Assembly (NCBI RefSeq): GCF_963576545.1
Contig: NC_083639.1
Span: forward strand, 14,170,618 to 14,234,617
Direction: 5' to 3'
From: Limanda limanda
Taxonomy: Eukaryota > Chordata > Actinopteri > Pleuronectiformes > Pleuronectidae
Length of the DNA stretch: 64,000 nt
Under the pieces are notes generated by a model. It ran no database searches. It was not told the DNA's origin and saw only the letters and a program-made list of their open reading frames with translations. This document shows positions 24,791 through 44,420 of the stretch, in pieces; the stretch's first letter is position 1, and each line of letters opens with the position of its first letter. The position numbers and the translations under genes are program-made.

Positions 24791-25430
24791 GCAAGTGTTT
24801 CCTGAGATACACATGAGACCACATGATCCTGCAGTGTGAGGAGGTGTGTGCTGGTGTAATGTGACTGTGCAGCACTGGCTGAGTGTGAGGCTTCACATCA
24901 CTGACTCCCAGACTCCGCGCCGTGCACGTTCAGAGAAACCATAATAAAGTTCCCAGACCCCCAGGACCACGGGGGTACCGCGGACCAGTGGAACCAGTCC
25001 CTGGTAAAAGCTTAAACTTGCTGTGGCGTGGTCTGATTGGTCGAAACGGCCTAAACGCTTCCTGCACTGGAACAATGTGATTCATATTCAAAGTGACACA
25101 GTTTAACTCTGTGGACTCGACTGTTGTGTAAACATGAGCAAATCTATAGATGACACGACAAGGTAGGCCTTATCATGATTTAAGAAATAATGCATGAGGC
25201 TGAGCATGTTGATTGCCTTCATGAGTTGTGCTTCTTATAATTTCCTAAAATAAGCCTGTCAAAGTACTGATGCATGCAACGTGCGTCCTAAAAAACAGTG
25301 TGACTTCCGGTTGACGCGTTCATATTTAAATGGCAGTCAGCCAAGCAGATAACCAGGTTCCGCTTGGTTTCTTAACGCACAGCTTAAGTCTTAATGTATC
25401 ATTTCCTCAGACGCAGCCCTTCTATATGTT

Positions 25431-25461
<31 letters not shown>

Positions 25462-26049
25462 TAGTGTGTGTGTGTGCGTGTGTGTGTGTGTGTGTGCGTG
25501 TGTGTGTGTGTGTGTGTGTGCAGGTAGCAGGCCCCGCGCGCATGCATGCAGCTGCAGAGGGTTTGGAAACACTTAAAGCTTCTAACCTGGAACGAGTGCC
25601 ATTGCTCCGGATGCTTTGAAGTCCCCGGGAGTCTTCGGGCTCCCACGGCCGTCTGAGGAGCCTCTCTGCTCGGGGCTCCGACACTTAACCCGTCGCCTCC
25701 ACACCGATCGTTAAACGAGCCTGCGTAAACACAAACACGCACACATGAGACGCATTAACGCGCTGCTTTGGTCAAGTGTGGCCACGGCGCACGGCCTGCT
25801 GTGTTTCTCTCTCTCTCTCTGCGTGGATGTGCAGGCCTGCTCCTCCAGAGACTCACAATCACACTGGAAACACTGCAGGCCTGTGATCACTGTTACTGCA
25901 CACTCCAGTGTTTTATGGCTTGAGGACCGTGGTGCAGAAATGATTATCTTCATGTTGAACTTGCTCAGACTCTCAGTATCTGAATGTTATGAATTTCTGT
26001 TATAACCTGAATGTTTGGCTGCAGTCTTCATGTCTCCAGTCTATTCGTC
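24791..26049. other. msx1 upstream flank with (TG)n tract
   Basis: No gene recognised. Apart from the TG microsatellite at 25435-25521, which is listed separately, it shows only short low-complexity CT runs near 25810. Confidence 0.45.
25435..25521. repeat. (TG)n microsatellite
   Basis: About 87 bp of TG repeats interrupted by TTAG and two GCG interruptions. Confidence 0.97.
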
Positions 26050-26690
26050 TGGGGAACACAGGGACAGTGGTGCTGCGGAACAGTGTTGGTGGCAATTAGC
26101 ATCCCAAACAGTGGCCCTACAGAAGACTGCTATGCCATGGAGAAGACGATTACCATCGCGTTTTATTGAAATCCCGAGGCAACAAATGAGGGCCGAGCTG
26201 CGATACAAAGCGACCGCGAGGCTCATCGGGCCTTTATTGAACTTTTATAAACTACCTTTGATTTGCAGTCAGGAGGCAGGGACTCCGCACAAAGGCCCAT
26301 TGTTGCCTCCTCTCAAAGTTGTCTTAACCCCTTTCATGCGAGCCCTGTCAGTTTAGACTGTAAAGACATTAAAGGCGGCGAGGATGTCAAAAGACACTTT
26401 CAGGAGAAAATATTTGCACTTGGTGCCGGTCCGTGACTTTTCCTGTGGGGACGGTGACTCCGCACATGTGAGAAGTCCTAATCTCGGTCACACTTTTTTA
26501 ATCTATAGCGGAATTTGCGCCTGCACATGACCGTGGAGGTCCTGCTACAGGCTGAGGGAGCGAGTGGAGATGTGCGGAGCGACCAACCCGGCGCTGCGCG
26601 TTTATACATCACGTCTCCTATACTTCACAGCAATTAGCGCAATCAGGCGGATAGGAGATCCCTCCGCTGCCAGTGAGTAACGAGGCCTCA
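26050..26690. promoter_or_regulatory. Candidate regulatory block 2.6-3.3 kb upstream of msx1
   Basis: Single-copy, CpG-containing sequence with motifs such as GGCAATTAGCATCC (26090), TTTATTGAAATCC (26161), CCTTTGATTTGCAG (26253, TCF/LEF-like) and CAGCAATTAGCGCAATCAGG (26629). It reads like a conserved developmental enhancer rather than decaying repeat. Not coding as far as seen; needs alignment. Confidence 0.35.
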
Positions 26691-28325
26691 CGGTCCTTTC
26701 AGCCTCTACATGCCTTCCAGTCCAGAATGGTCCAGTCCGACAGGTGGATGAGTCCAGAATACACTTTGTGTTCATTAACTCATTTAATTATCTTGAAATT
26801 AAAACCATATGAAATAAACTGTTTTGGTCATACAAGTTTGTGCTATAGCCAATTAAAAAAATATCACTAACAATACATCATAATCTAAGCTCTCAGTGTA
26901 TCCTGTGTAACTCAACAAGTTCGATTATATATGATATTAATTATAACATATTTTTTATACTTCATATTTTAATCAGACTGCACCGTGCAGCTCTGCATAT
27001 TTTGTCATAGTAATTCAGCTTGAAGTTACTCAAACCTGTCATGATTAAGCTCATTGTGTTAATAATAAAAATATAGCATTAACAGATATTTACAAGTGTT
27101 AGTTATTACACATTTATTGATAACCTTCAGTTATAAGTTGAGTTCTTTCAGGGAGTCAGTGCGAGTTAGTCAAATCAAATGCTACAGTAGTAAAACTCTG
27201 CAGCAGGTCGGAGAAGACACCGGTGATACATGAAGAGTTTCAGGGATTAAACCACAAAGAAGACGAAACGGATGTTTTTGGAATTATGAACTCTTAAGTG
27301 GATCAGATGCAGCGCTTAGTCAACTCTGTTCGCCATTCATCAGCCGCAGCTCTCCCCGCGGCGGACAGGCGGGATGAATGTGTCCCACGGTGATGATAAA
27401 AAACCCTCATGCGGTCCAGGGGCAGCAGGAGAAGAAGAGGTTTCCAGCTCGGTTGTCGCCAGAGCAGCGGGTGAGAGGTGGGGGTGTGTCCTGCAGGCAG
27501 GGTCTCTAAAGAAGAAATACTGGATTCTCCTGGCATCGTATGAAGTCGGTGAAATGATGCATGGTGGTTTTATGGTTGTCTGCTGGGAAATATCGATACC
27601 TAGACAGTCTTCTGCCTCGGATACAAAACACACGACCCCCGAGAAAAGGAAATAACTTCCATGTCCACATTTTTCTCTTTTAAAAACACTAAGATCTGTT
27701 TTTTTGTGCTTTATTTTCCAGGTTTATCAGTGCACCGTGAGCCAGTTGTGATTCTGCGCTGTGATTGGCTGAGCTGCAGCTTACCTGAATCACCTGTGAC
27801 TCACTGTTCGTTTCATATTAATGCGCTGATGAAAACCCTCTCCTCCTGCTGTCCAGAGGTTATTTAACAACTGTGTTCGCTAAAATCGTTAAGAAAATAT
27901 AATTTAACTTTGATAATTTGATTTAGAATGAATACATTAAATACAAGGTTTCATTTTCAGTGATAGGATCATTATCATCATCATCATAGCTGTTCATAAA
28001 TGCAGGAGGTATAACATGTATGAAAAGTCTACAGGACTCTATTTAACTGCATCAAATGACAGAGCAATTTTATATAATTTCAATGAAGAATCAGTTTTTG
28101 TTCGATTAATAAAAAAATTTAAAAAATTACATTTACAAATATAAACTTTGCTCATACTGCCCATTTAATGAATAATTCATTATTTACACATTACTACATC
28201 ATACATTATTATTATTATTCAAAAATGTTTAGAAAAACGTTAGAAAATAATATACCTTTTATATTTATAATATAGTAATAACGTATAATATACAATAATA
28301 CGTTTACAAACAGTCGGTTGAGAAG

Positions 28326-28352
28326 ACACACACACGCACACACCCACGAACG

Positions 28353-28389
<37 letters not shown>

Positions 28390-28393
28390 ACAC
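28326..28393. repeat. (AC)n microsatellite
   Basis: Interrupted AC repeat with CGCAC, CCCACG and ATAC interruptions. Confidence 0.95.
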
Positions 28394-28989
28394 TGATAGG
28401 ATCACACTCCCAGCCTGACCTCTGCATGACTTTAAAATCAAAATCATTTCATCATGTGGTATCTGTGTCGGTGCTCGTCGTTCACTCCGCTGTAAAACTT
28501 AGATAAAACTGCGGTTTTTTAAATTTACAACATTCCATCGTTAAATCACAGACATCTCAATTACCCGCGGTATTGGTGTGAAATTGAATTATTATGTCTT
28601 TATGTCTTTCACGCCATTAAACAGGAAGCATACTCAAATCATTTGCAAATCACTGGCCTGGCTAATATGATATAGAGCATCTAAATGGATTGATTCACTC
28701 ATGACAAATCACGGGATTTATTTAGATAAGTCGGGGTTTTTTTTTTTTTCGAACAGCGAGTGTCCCTGTTGATTAGACACTGAATAGATGCTTAAATGAA
28801 ATGCTTAATAAGCGCATAACAAGAAGTAGTTTCAACAACAACTAATTTATAATCGGGCATATGAGAATTATAAGGATGCTTAATGATCAAGTAAATGATC
28901 AAAACGCTATCAGCCATATATCCCAACGCTCAAAACAAATTGCAGGTATAATGAAAACATGTCCAGTCTTATTTTTAGGATAGAAGCTG

Positions 28990-29400
28990 CTGCAACCAAT
29001 ATTTCTGCTATTGCTTCGGTTACTTTTCCAGCCTAAACAATATTAATAACAATAACAATAATAACAATAACTATAATTATTATTATTATTGTAGTAGTTG
29101 TAGTAGTTATACTAATATTATACGTCTAATACTAAATATATTTTAATTTAATTATGTATTATTACTGCTATGTATTTTACACTTATAATGATGATTATAT
29201 ATATTATTAAGTTTATATTTATAGTTATACTTATAATTATAATATATAATTATATTACCTAAATTACTATTATCAATAGTTATAATAACAATAATTATTA
29301 TTGTCACAATTATCTAATTCTTATATTCATATAAGAATAATTACATCACAATTCATCATTATTTTATACAGTAATACATATTACACTATGTGTAAATATT
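28990..29400. repeat. AT-rich low-complexity stretch
   Basis: About 400 bp made largely of A and T, rich in ATT/AAT trinucleotide runs (for example 29050-29110 and 29270-29300). No longer-range repeat unit is visible. Confidence 0.75.
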
Positions 29401-31079
29401 GCATAATCCCATTCAGAACTTTAAATAAATAAAATCAGTTGTGAGAATGTTTAACGTTGCTATAAACAATATAAAAAAGATTACAATCTTTCTCATGTTT
29501 TAAAGTAGATATCATCTTTTTTATTTGTCAGTGCCATTCGTGTTATCACATTATATTGAACCAAATATTAAACAATTACATGTTTTAGTTTGTAAACTGA
29601 TAGCTGATTATCTCCTCTGAAGACAACATCACTAAATCAAATTTTCCTTGGGACATAATCATTTCCCATTTTCATCAAGATATGCAATATAATAACACTT
29701 GTGTTGAAAATTACTTCTGTGGGAACTGACATCGGATACAAATAAGTTTTGAAATGAAACTGAAGGGTTTTGCATGGTTGTGTGTGGGTCAGCCGTTTTT
29801 AAAAGATCACCACAAATCCCTGTCTCGCACTTCCTTGTACATAAACCATCCTCCCAAAAACCTTAAGCCCATCATTTCGGGCTGTTCCCACTCGCTTTAG
29901 ATCTGACCAAAGAAAAGCAAACCAAAACAACAAAGCAGGGCAGAATCAGGGGTTTGTCTGGGAAGTTGCACTGTGGACAGCAAGCCGCTGCGTGCCCTGT
30001 CCTTCAGATCACACTGTAGCAGACTTGGCTCCATCCTAATCTCACAAGTCTCAACAGTCTGCAACTCAAGTTTATCCAGAGGGGGTTCAGCCTCTTGCAG
30101 CCCCCCATCGCCATCCCATCTAACCCCCTGTCCTCCGCCTGCCTCCACCCAGCGGAACACTCTGTCAGTGACCCTTTGCTGACTCTGGCTGCCTAATCCT
30201 TTAAATGTGGGCAAAGCCTGAAATGATGAGGAGTTGGGCTTTTTATACAGGTGATGTCCTTTGCCTCTCTGTGTTTCCTTGTGGCCAGCAGGATCAGCCT
30301 AAAGACACAAGAGATCCTCTGGTTGTAATGGGCCAGGCAGATATCACCACATCCAGCAGTCTGCAGCAGGAATGCATGAGGATTTGTGTCAGATTCAGAT
30401 TCCATGCAGGTCACTACTGTAGGTACAGTACATCCCCTTTGCTTGTTGTGAGAAAACCTGAAAGGAAGGAGGCCATGAGGCTTGACTAATCTTACGTTGT
30501 TAATGGCAGACATTGAACGTTTTAGATAATCCATTCAAAGAAGAATTCTCCTTTATTTGATGCCATTTCAAAAATATTTCTCAAGTTATCAGTGTTTCTT
30601 TAGAAGTTGGTGTGGTATAAGATAGTAGGGAATATGCTGTTATGTGGTGGCTTCTGTATTATGTATTGGGAAGGGAATGGAGGCCAACCAAAACCATATT
30701 TAAATGTCTGAATGACTGAATAAGTTTACCCAAAGATAAATACACACAAAGGCGCTGCCTAACATGTGACCACGTACACACAGATGCAATGAGTAAGCAC
30801 TCCCCTGAAGTGCATTGTGTTGCCTGCAGTTTGGCATAAAAGTTCAAATTTAGGAAAACGGATGCTCTGACTGTTGAAAGCTCTTGTTGATTTAAACCTT
30901 CATAGATTGAAATTATTTAAAAAACATCTACAACATTTTCCACTGCCTGTTTGTGTCTCTGTATAACATCATCATCGCAGGGTGTTGTCAATGCACACAC
31001 ACCAAAGATGCCCCTGCAGTCTCAGTCCCTCAGTGAGCTCACTGGGGCAGCAGCACTGGTACCCACCTCCTTCCACAAC

Positions 31080-31560
31080 CCCACCCCTCCCCTATGGGAG
31101 ACATATTTAATTTAATTAAGGCCTGTCAACGCTATTGATTTTGGCACTTTCAATTATGGCTCAGCCGTTTATGGGCTCCATGGCCTGTGGATCTACTGAT
31201 CTGTGATGAGGGGCCGTATCAGTGCGGGACCACATGGACCAGGAGCCTCTTTGTCTTCCTTATGGCCCTCTGCTGTCTACAGGAGACACTGACGTATGGC
31301 CGTTGCCTCGGTCCCACTCCCCTCCTGCTACCCATAATTAATCCCTCATTAGACAGGTCTTTATTGTTTAATTTGTGCCGTTCGTAATCAAATTGGGCAG
31401 ATTAATTGCTACAGAATTTAGATACGCGGGTGAAAAATAACCACTTTTAATTGCCTTCAGGTTTTATGACGCCTGAGGCTTTTTACTGAGCCCATCACCG
31501 GGCCCAGTGAAATATCTCACACCCTCAAGAATTTTCCCTACATCAGTTTTTGAGTGATGA
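31080..31560. promoter_or_regulatory. Candidate conserved non-coding element with clustered homeodomain sites
   Basis: About 480 bp with at least four homeodomain-type cores: TTTAATTTAATTAAGG at 31106-31121, TAATTAAT at 31335-31342, ATTAATT at 31401-31407 and TTTTAATTG near 31445. It is single-copy, keeps balanced composition between the cores, and has no ORF with protein resemblance. The pattern is typical of deeply conserved enhancers near developmental transcription factors; conservation itself is not shown here. Confidence 0.4.
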
Positions 31561-31783
31561 ACCGTTATAGGGGTGCTCTTTTTAGAAAGCACGGCAGCTT
31601 AGCTGAAGCTCATTAAAATGTTTCTCAGAGATATATTTTCCCTTGCAGTCCTAATTGCAAAAGTCAGCCTTACAAATTCTCGTGTTTATTTATGGCTGTG
31701 GCCTTTTGCTTGTGTTGTTTGTCAGGGCTTCATGGTCAATGTAGTGTGTGTAAGAGAGAGAGGTGAAGGAAAGTAGTTCAGCT

Positions 31784-31873
31784 GGGGGGGGGGGGGGGAG
31801 TCAGTGTGCACGAGAGAGGTAGTGTGTGCATACAAGAAAATCTGTATACATATATATATTATATATATATATA
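31784..31873. repeat. G15 run and (AT)n tract
   Basis: A run of 15 G at 31784-31798 is followed by (AT)n at about 31849-31873. Confidence 0.9.
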
Positions 31874-39650
<7,777 letters not shown>

Positions 39651-39689
39651 TTGGTTTTGTACTTTTGCAGGTACCCAGGAACAGCACAT

Positions 39690-39930
39690 TTCCTATCTAC
39701 ATCTGTTGCAGCACAGTAAAACACCATCATGCCTTTTTACCGCAGTTTAACAGTAGCTCAGCAGTGATGGTGTGGAAAGAAATGTGGCAACAGAATCAGC
39801 CTGGGGCTCAATTTATTACCCTCTGTAAGTACAGAGAGAAAAGACAGCCACGCTTCCTGCAATTCCATATGAAGCCCCAAACTAACTTAATTAGGATAAT
39901 TACAACTTTCATCAATTCACTGTCACAACG
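39690..39930. promoter_or_regulatory. Candidate regulatory block
   Basis: Single-copy block containing GCTCAATTTATTACCC (39808) and ACTTAATTAGGATAATTACA (39884), a cluster of homeodomain-type cores. The ORF crossing it (39632-40081) has no recognisable domain. Confidence 0.3.
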
Positions 39931-40641
39931 TTGGGATTTTCCTTACTTTACCTTTTATTTCAGAGGCAGATTTTTCCCCTCAGTCTGCTGTTTCCCCTCC
40001 TCTCTGTCTCACTGCCCCCCCATCCTTTCTCTCTCTCTCGTTTCACAAGAAAAGGGGAAACGAGAATATTACCACAAATAGTAAAGCGACTAACTGCAGC
40101 CAGGTTCTTTTTGAAATAATAATGGGTACAGTGCTTAGTATTGACCCTTGAAAATGTCTTGCAGTAAAAAGTGGAGGAGGAAAGAGGAAAATGCCAGCGG
40201 GGAGTTTTACATGAACACGTCCAAGTGAATATATCAGTTTATATTGTAATCTTTGTGCAGAGGAACAGGAGGACTGAGAGAAGGTTGAGAACAGGGAGTG
40301 GAAGTGAGTGAGAGAGAGCAGGAACCTCCTCTGGTATCTAACTGATTACAATGAGTCCCTTTCAAGCCATAGCACCCATTGCTGTGACTTGATATGATTT
40401 TTATCATATGCTGAAATGCTACATTACCAAGTGGGCAGTAAATTATGTCCAAACCAATAAAAGTGGGACCCTGTGCGGCCCAGTGGGAGGAGATGATGGC
40501 AGAAGGGGGGTTGGGTGGGGGCTTCGTCAGGAATGAGAGAAGGATATGATAGGGTGGGCTTCGGGGTGTGAGGGGCATGGCTGGAGTTTGTCTTGATTAG
40601 TGGAGTCTGGGTGCGCATGAGAGTCTGGCGATAAGGCCGCT

Positions 40642-40645
<4 letters not shown>

Positions 40646-40690
<45 letters not shown>
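40646..40690. repeat. (GT)n microsatellite
   Basis: About 22 uninterrupted GT units. Confidence 0.97.
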
Positions 40691-40691
<1 letters not shown>

Positions 40692-43600
40692 TGGGTGGAT
40701 AGGCGTAGATTTATGTGTGCGTTTAGTGAAGGTGTGTGACTGTCGGAGGTCAGAGAAATCAAAGAGGGGAGCCGTGGGTAAATGTGTTTCAAAGCTGCCC
40801 CCAATAAATGAGAAAGCAATAAATTAGCCTCAGTTACTTAATGGTTGTCGAATGAAACTGGATTGGTTTCATATCTCTGGCCAGAGAATCAGTGCATTTT
40901 CCCTTTTTATTGTCAATAAAATGTATCTGAAATACATCACCGGAGATGGCTATGTTATCACAGTCTGACACTTTTGCTTAATAATGGAAGATTATATGTG
41001 GTCTATGATTTCTGTGATATCTGATATAGTTTTTCATAATATTGAGATTTTCCATTTCATTTCATTCCAAACAAGTTACTTTTTATTAGTGATAGAGAGT
41101 AAAAATCAGTATATGTTGTAATATTCTTGGTTACTTTGAGTTGTGTACTGGGCAAATCTTTATTTCAAAATAATAGGAATGCATATTTTTACCAGAATAG
41201 TGCCCCTTAAATCACCATTCTCCAAGAGAAGTACATTTTTGGGTCCAAACTAACAGTGTTGATGTTGTGAATTTGATGAATGACGAGGTATTAAAATGGT
41301 GACATCACTTCATTAGCAGTGGCCACACGGCCGGTCAACTAGGGAGCAATGATGTTAGCCGCTACTTGTCCCATTGTGATTGTAACGCACCCAACATGTG
41401 TCGGAGCCTCTGATGACTCAGCAAGTGCTGAAAGGAACCTGAATAAAAATGACAGTACTGGGAATGAGGGCTAATATTAGCTAGCTTTCAAATGTGCCCT
41501 TTTCCAGTGAAGACAAAAGCCAGATGTCAGAGGGTGTTGGTCAGTTCTTTTGTCCTGTATGAAAGGAGCTTCACACACTGTTTAGTATTGTTATGAAATA
41601 ATAAATGATACAAATTGAATCAAATTCAGTTTAGTTGAACTTATATGGAACTTACGTAGCACTTGTAGTTTGGCTTTTTTGAAGCAAATTGTACTTACTT
41701 GATTCTTTCTGTAATGTAGATAATATATCCTTCCACAAAAAGTGAAAATAACTCAAATGTAAGTTTCACTGTATGCAATACGTATGAACTCTAGAATAAT
41801 GTGTGTGTGTGTGTGTGTGTGTGTTATCCTACTCATCTGCTGTAATTTGTTTATTTCCATCCTCTTCATAAACACCATTAGAGGGCAAATAGGTGATCGT
41901 AAACTGGAAAGGCTCTGCCTCCCATTTTCTCCGACAATTAAGATAAAGTGAGGAGATTCAGCTGAGCATCTTTATTGGCCACTTTGAAGACGAGTGGGAT
42001 AACTGTCTCTTGTTGCTTTTTGCAGCTGATTCTGCTGAGCTGTGCGATGCAGCTCACTGATTTGTTCACCAGGTGTTGGTGTCATAGGGCGGCAGTCATG
42101 CATATCAAAAACATTTTCAGAGATAAAGCCAGATCAACAGCGATTTTATGCAAGTGTAGATTTTTAATTAGCAATGCATAATCACCATTTTCGTATTTGT
42201 GCATAATTTATTACACTAAAATGCTATTGGCCTTTTCAAGATTAGTCCAGTTTGCAGTTAACTCTGTCTGTTTAAAACTACCTGAGCTGCAATTGAGAAT
42301 TTTTTAATGCCACGACCGACATTAACGTCTCTTCTTCTTTTGTGTCGACTTTCATTATCAGAAACTGGCGTCAAAACTGAAATGAAAAAAATCCCCTTTC
42401 TTTGTGATGTTTATTCTTCTTTTTCCCATATCCGCTCCCAGTCCGTCTGTAGCCTCCCACCCCATTCACCATATTCCCGGATGCGATGGCTTGGAGCCAG
42501 CGATAGACTGCAGATGAAAGGGTAGAAAGAAGGGGGAGATGGTAATGAAGCAGAGGGAAGAGACAAGAAGTCCCCGCGGGTACGCTGACGCCTCACGGGA
42601 CTTGTTTCACTGTCAGACCACGCTGGCCCCCACGTCCACAGCTCCCTGTGGAGTAGATGTGTCAGAGGATGTTCTGGGTCAGCCATGGGAAGAGACCATG
42701 TCTGACCAGATATCGTCTTTTCGCCAGATTACCAATTGTGCTTTTCATGTCAGGGAGTGTAAATAAAAAACAACGAGGTTGGACCAAGAACTATTACAAT
42801 ATCCTGAATCTGAGTTGTCGCAGGGCCTCTGTGCACACAAGGAACTGAACAGACATGGTAACACAGAGAGCTTTAGCAATGACAGAGTATTATGACGATG
42901 AAACGTCCACTGGTTCCTCCAAGCTCATCGGGCTTTTTGCCTTGGTGTTGGCCCTTCAGCTTCTGTGAGTGGCAGGCGGCACCATGCTACGTCATCCTGT
43001 AAGCAGCTCTGCTTTTGCTCAACAATTTACCACTTTAAAAGGCCCAATGGCCAATCTGCAGACAATCGTCCCCTGTAACACTATCTGGGCCTTGCTGATA
43101 AAATGCAGATGTGGCTCCTCTCAATGTGAATTTGTGACCCATTAAGTGGAGCCCCTCCTCTTTCCTCACCACTCCATCCCTCCTCTTGGCAGAGACTCGA
43201 GACTGCCCTTTCACATGCATTCCCCAAAAGCAGGTATGTGGATAGTATCAGGCTAAAGAGTCACAATGGTGAATTTGTTCAACAAGGAGCACCGCATTAC
43301 TTAAATCCAAGCGTGGCTCTCCCTCTCTTTGAGATCGGCGGACTAGATTGGCACAGTCTCCCCAGCGTCTCGTTTAGGGACGGACAAAAGGTGAATTCAA
43401 GCGCTCCCTTTGAGGTTCACAAGACCTGACTCAAGTCTATTGATGCCAAGTCTCCCTTCAGTCTCCCAAAATGTCTCCATTGGTCAGGCATCACCACAGT
43501 GTCTCTGGACAACCTGTGCAACAGTTTGGTTGCACTTCAGTCATCTAGAACAAGAGCAACCATATTGATATAATGACTCAAATCCCCGAGGACAAACCAG

Positions 43601-44369
43601 TGTCGTGTTTGACTGAATGTGTGCTAATGTCACACCTGTGCACCTTTATTCCTTTGATCTTGGTCATTACCATCTGCTGTTTTGTTTGGACAAGACAATG
43701 TTTTAATGGCAGCAGTGTCTAGATCAAACAATGAAACACATACAGGTGTTTGCCGTTCGAGCAGAGAATAGAGTGCAATACTTTCTGTAACATTGCTATT
43801 GATGTGGTTGATGAAGGAGATCAAACAAAACAGGAAAAACACAGATTTAAATCGTAATTTAAGCACATAAGTACATTGATTATGTCTTTGTGAGTCTGTA
43901 ATGATGTTAGCAAGCTACAACACCTTAGATTGGTCATCTGCACATTCAATTTAACATTGTATCAATTTGTGACACTGACCAATCTTACTCAATCGAACAC
44001 ATTGAGCCTGAGGGAGTCGGCTGCTTTATGTTGGCATTTCAATGATTGTCAAAGAACGATCCAGAGGCCTTGATGCAACCGTCTCAATAAATAGATGTTC
44101 AGATCAAAAGCAACCCTCTTCTATTCAGGTAGCAATAAGACAGTAAATCCAGAAAGGTCCAAAAAGTCTTAGCTAAAGATCCTTGACTCTGAAATCTTGT
44201 AACAATGAATGAACATGTTATTTCAATTATTTTTTGCATTTAAACAGCAGAATTACAAGATTCACATTCATATATTCAGTTTGTCTCTTGAGGGACTAAT
44301 AGTGTGTTTTGCATTGTATCGTATCATTTCCTAAATGACTAAGGAATATTCTCTTATACATATGGTTGT
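40691..44369. other. Gene-free region
   Basis: No gene recognised. It holds a short (GT)n at 41801-41824 and, at 41875-41888, a partial CTCF-like match (CCATTAGAGGGCAA, two positions off). Short ORFs at 42400-42770 on both strands lack protein character. Confidence 0.45.
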
Positions 44370-44420
44370 GTGATAAGATAACATCCGACTTTATTAATCC
44401 CGAAGGAAATTCTTGCAGGG
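44370..44420. mobile_element. Short remnant of a LINE-type 3' tail
   Basis: ACTTTATTAATCCCGAAGGA (44388-44407, followed by AATTC) closely resembles the 'ACTTTATTGATCCC-GAAGGAAATTC' tail common to many fish non-LTR retrotransposons. Only about 50 bp is recognisable. Family assignment is from memory. Confidence 0.5.

Larger units (their letters stand above)
26691..31059. other. Gene-free region upstream of msx1
   Basis: No intact gene, RNA gene or mobile element recognised. It contains an AC microsatellite (28326-28393), a long AT-rich low-complexity stretch (28990-29400) and ordinary single-copy sequence, including a less AT-rich part at about 29890-30490. Confidence 0.45.

Noticed and set aside
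30193..30534. 113-codon - strand ORF
   Set aside because: No family resemblance and overlapping ORFs on the other strand of similar quality.
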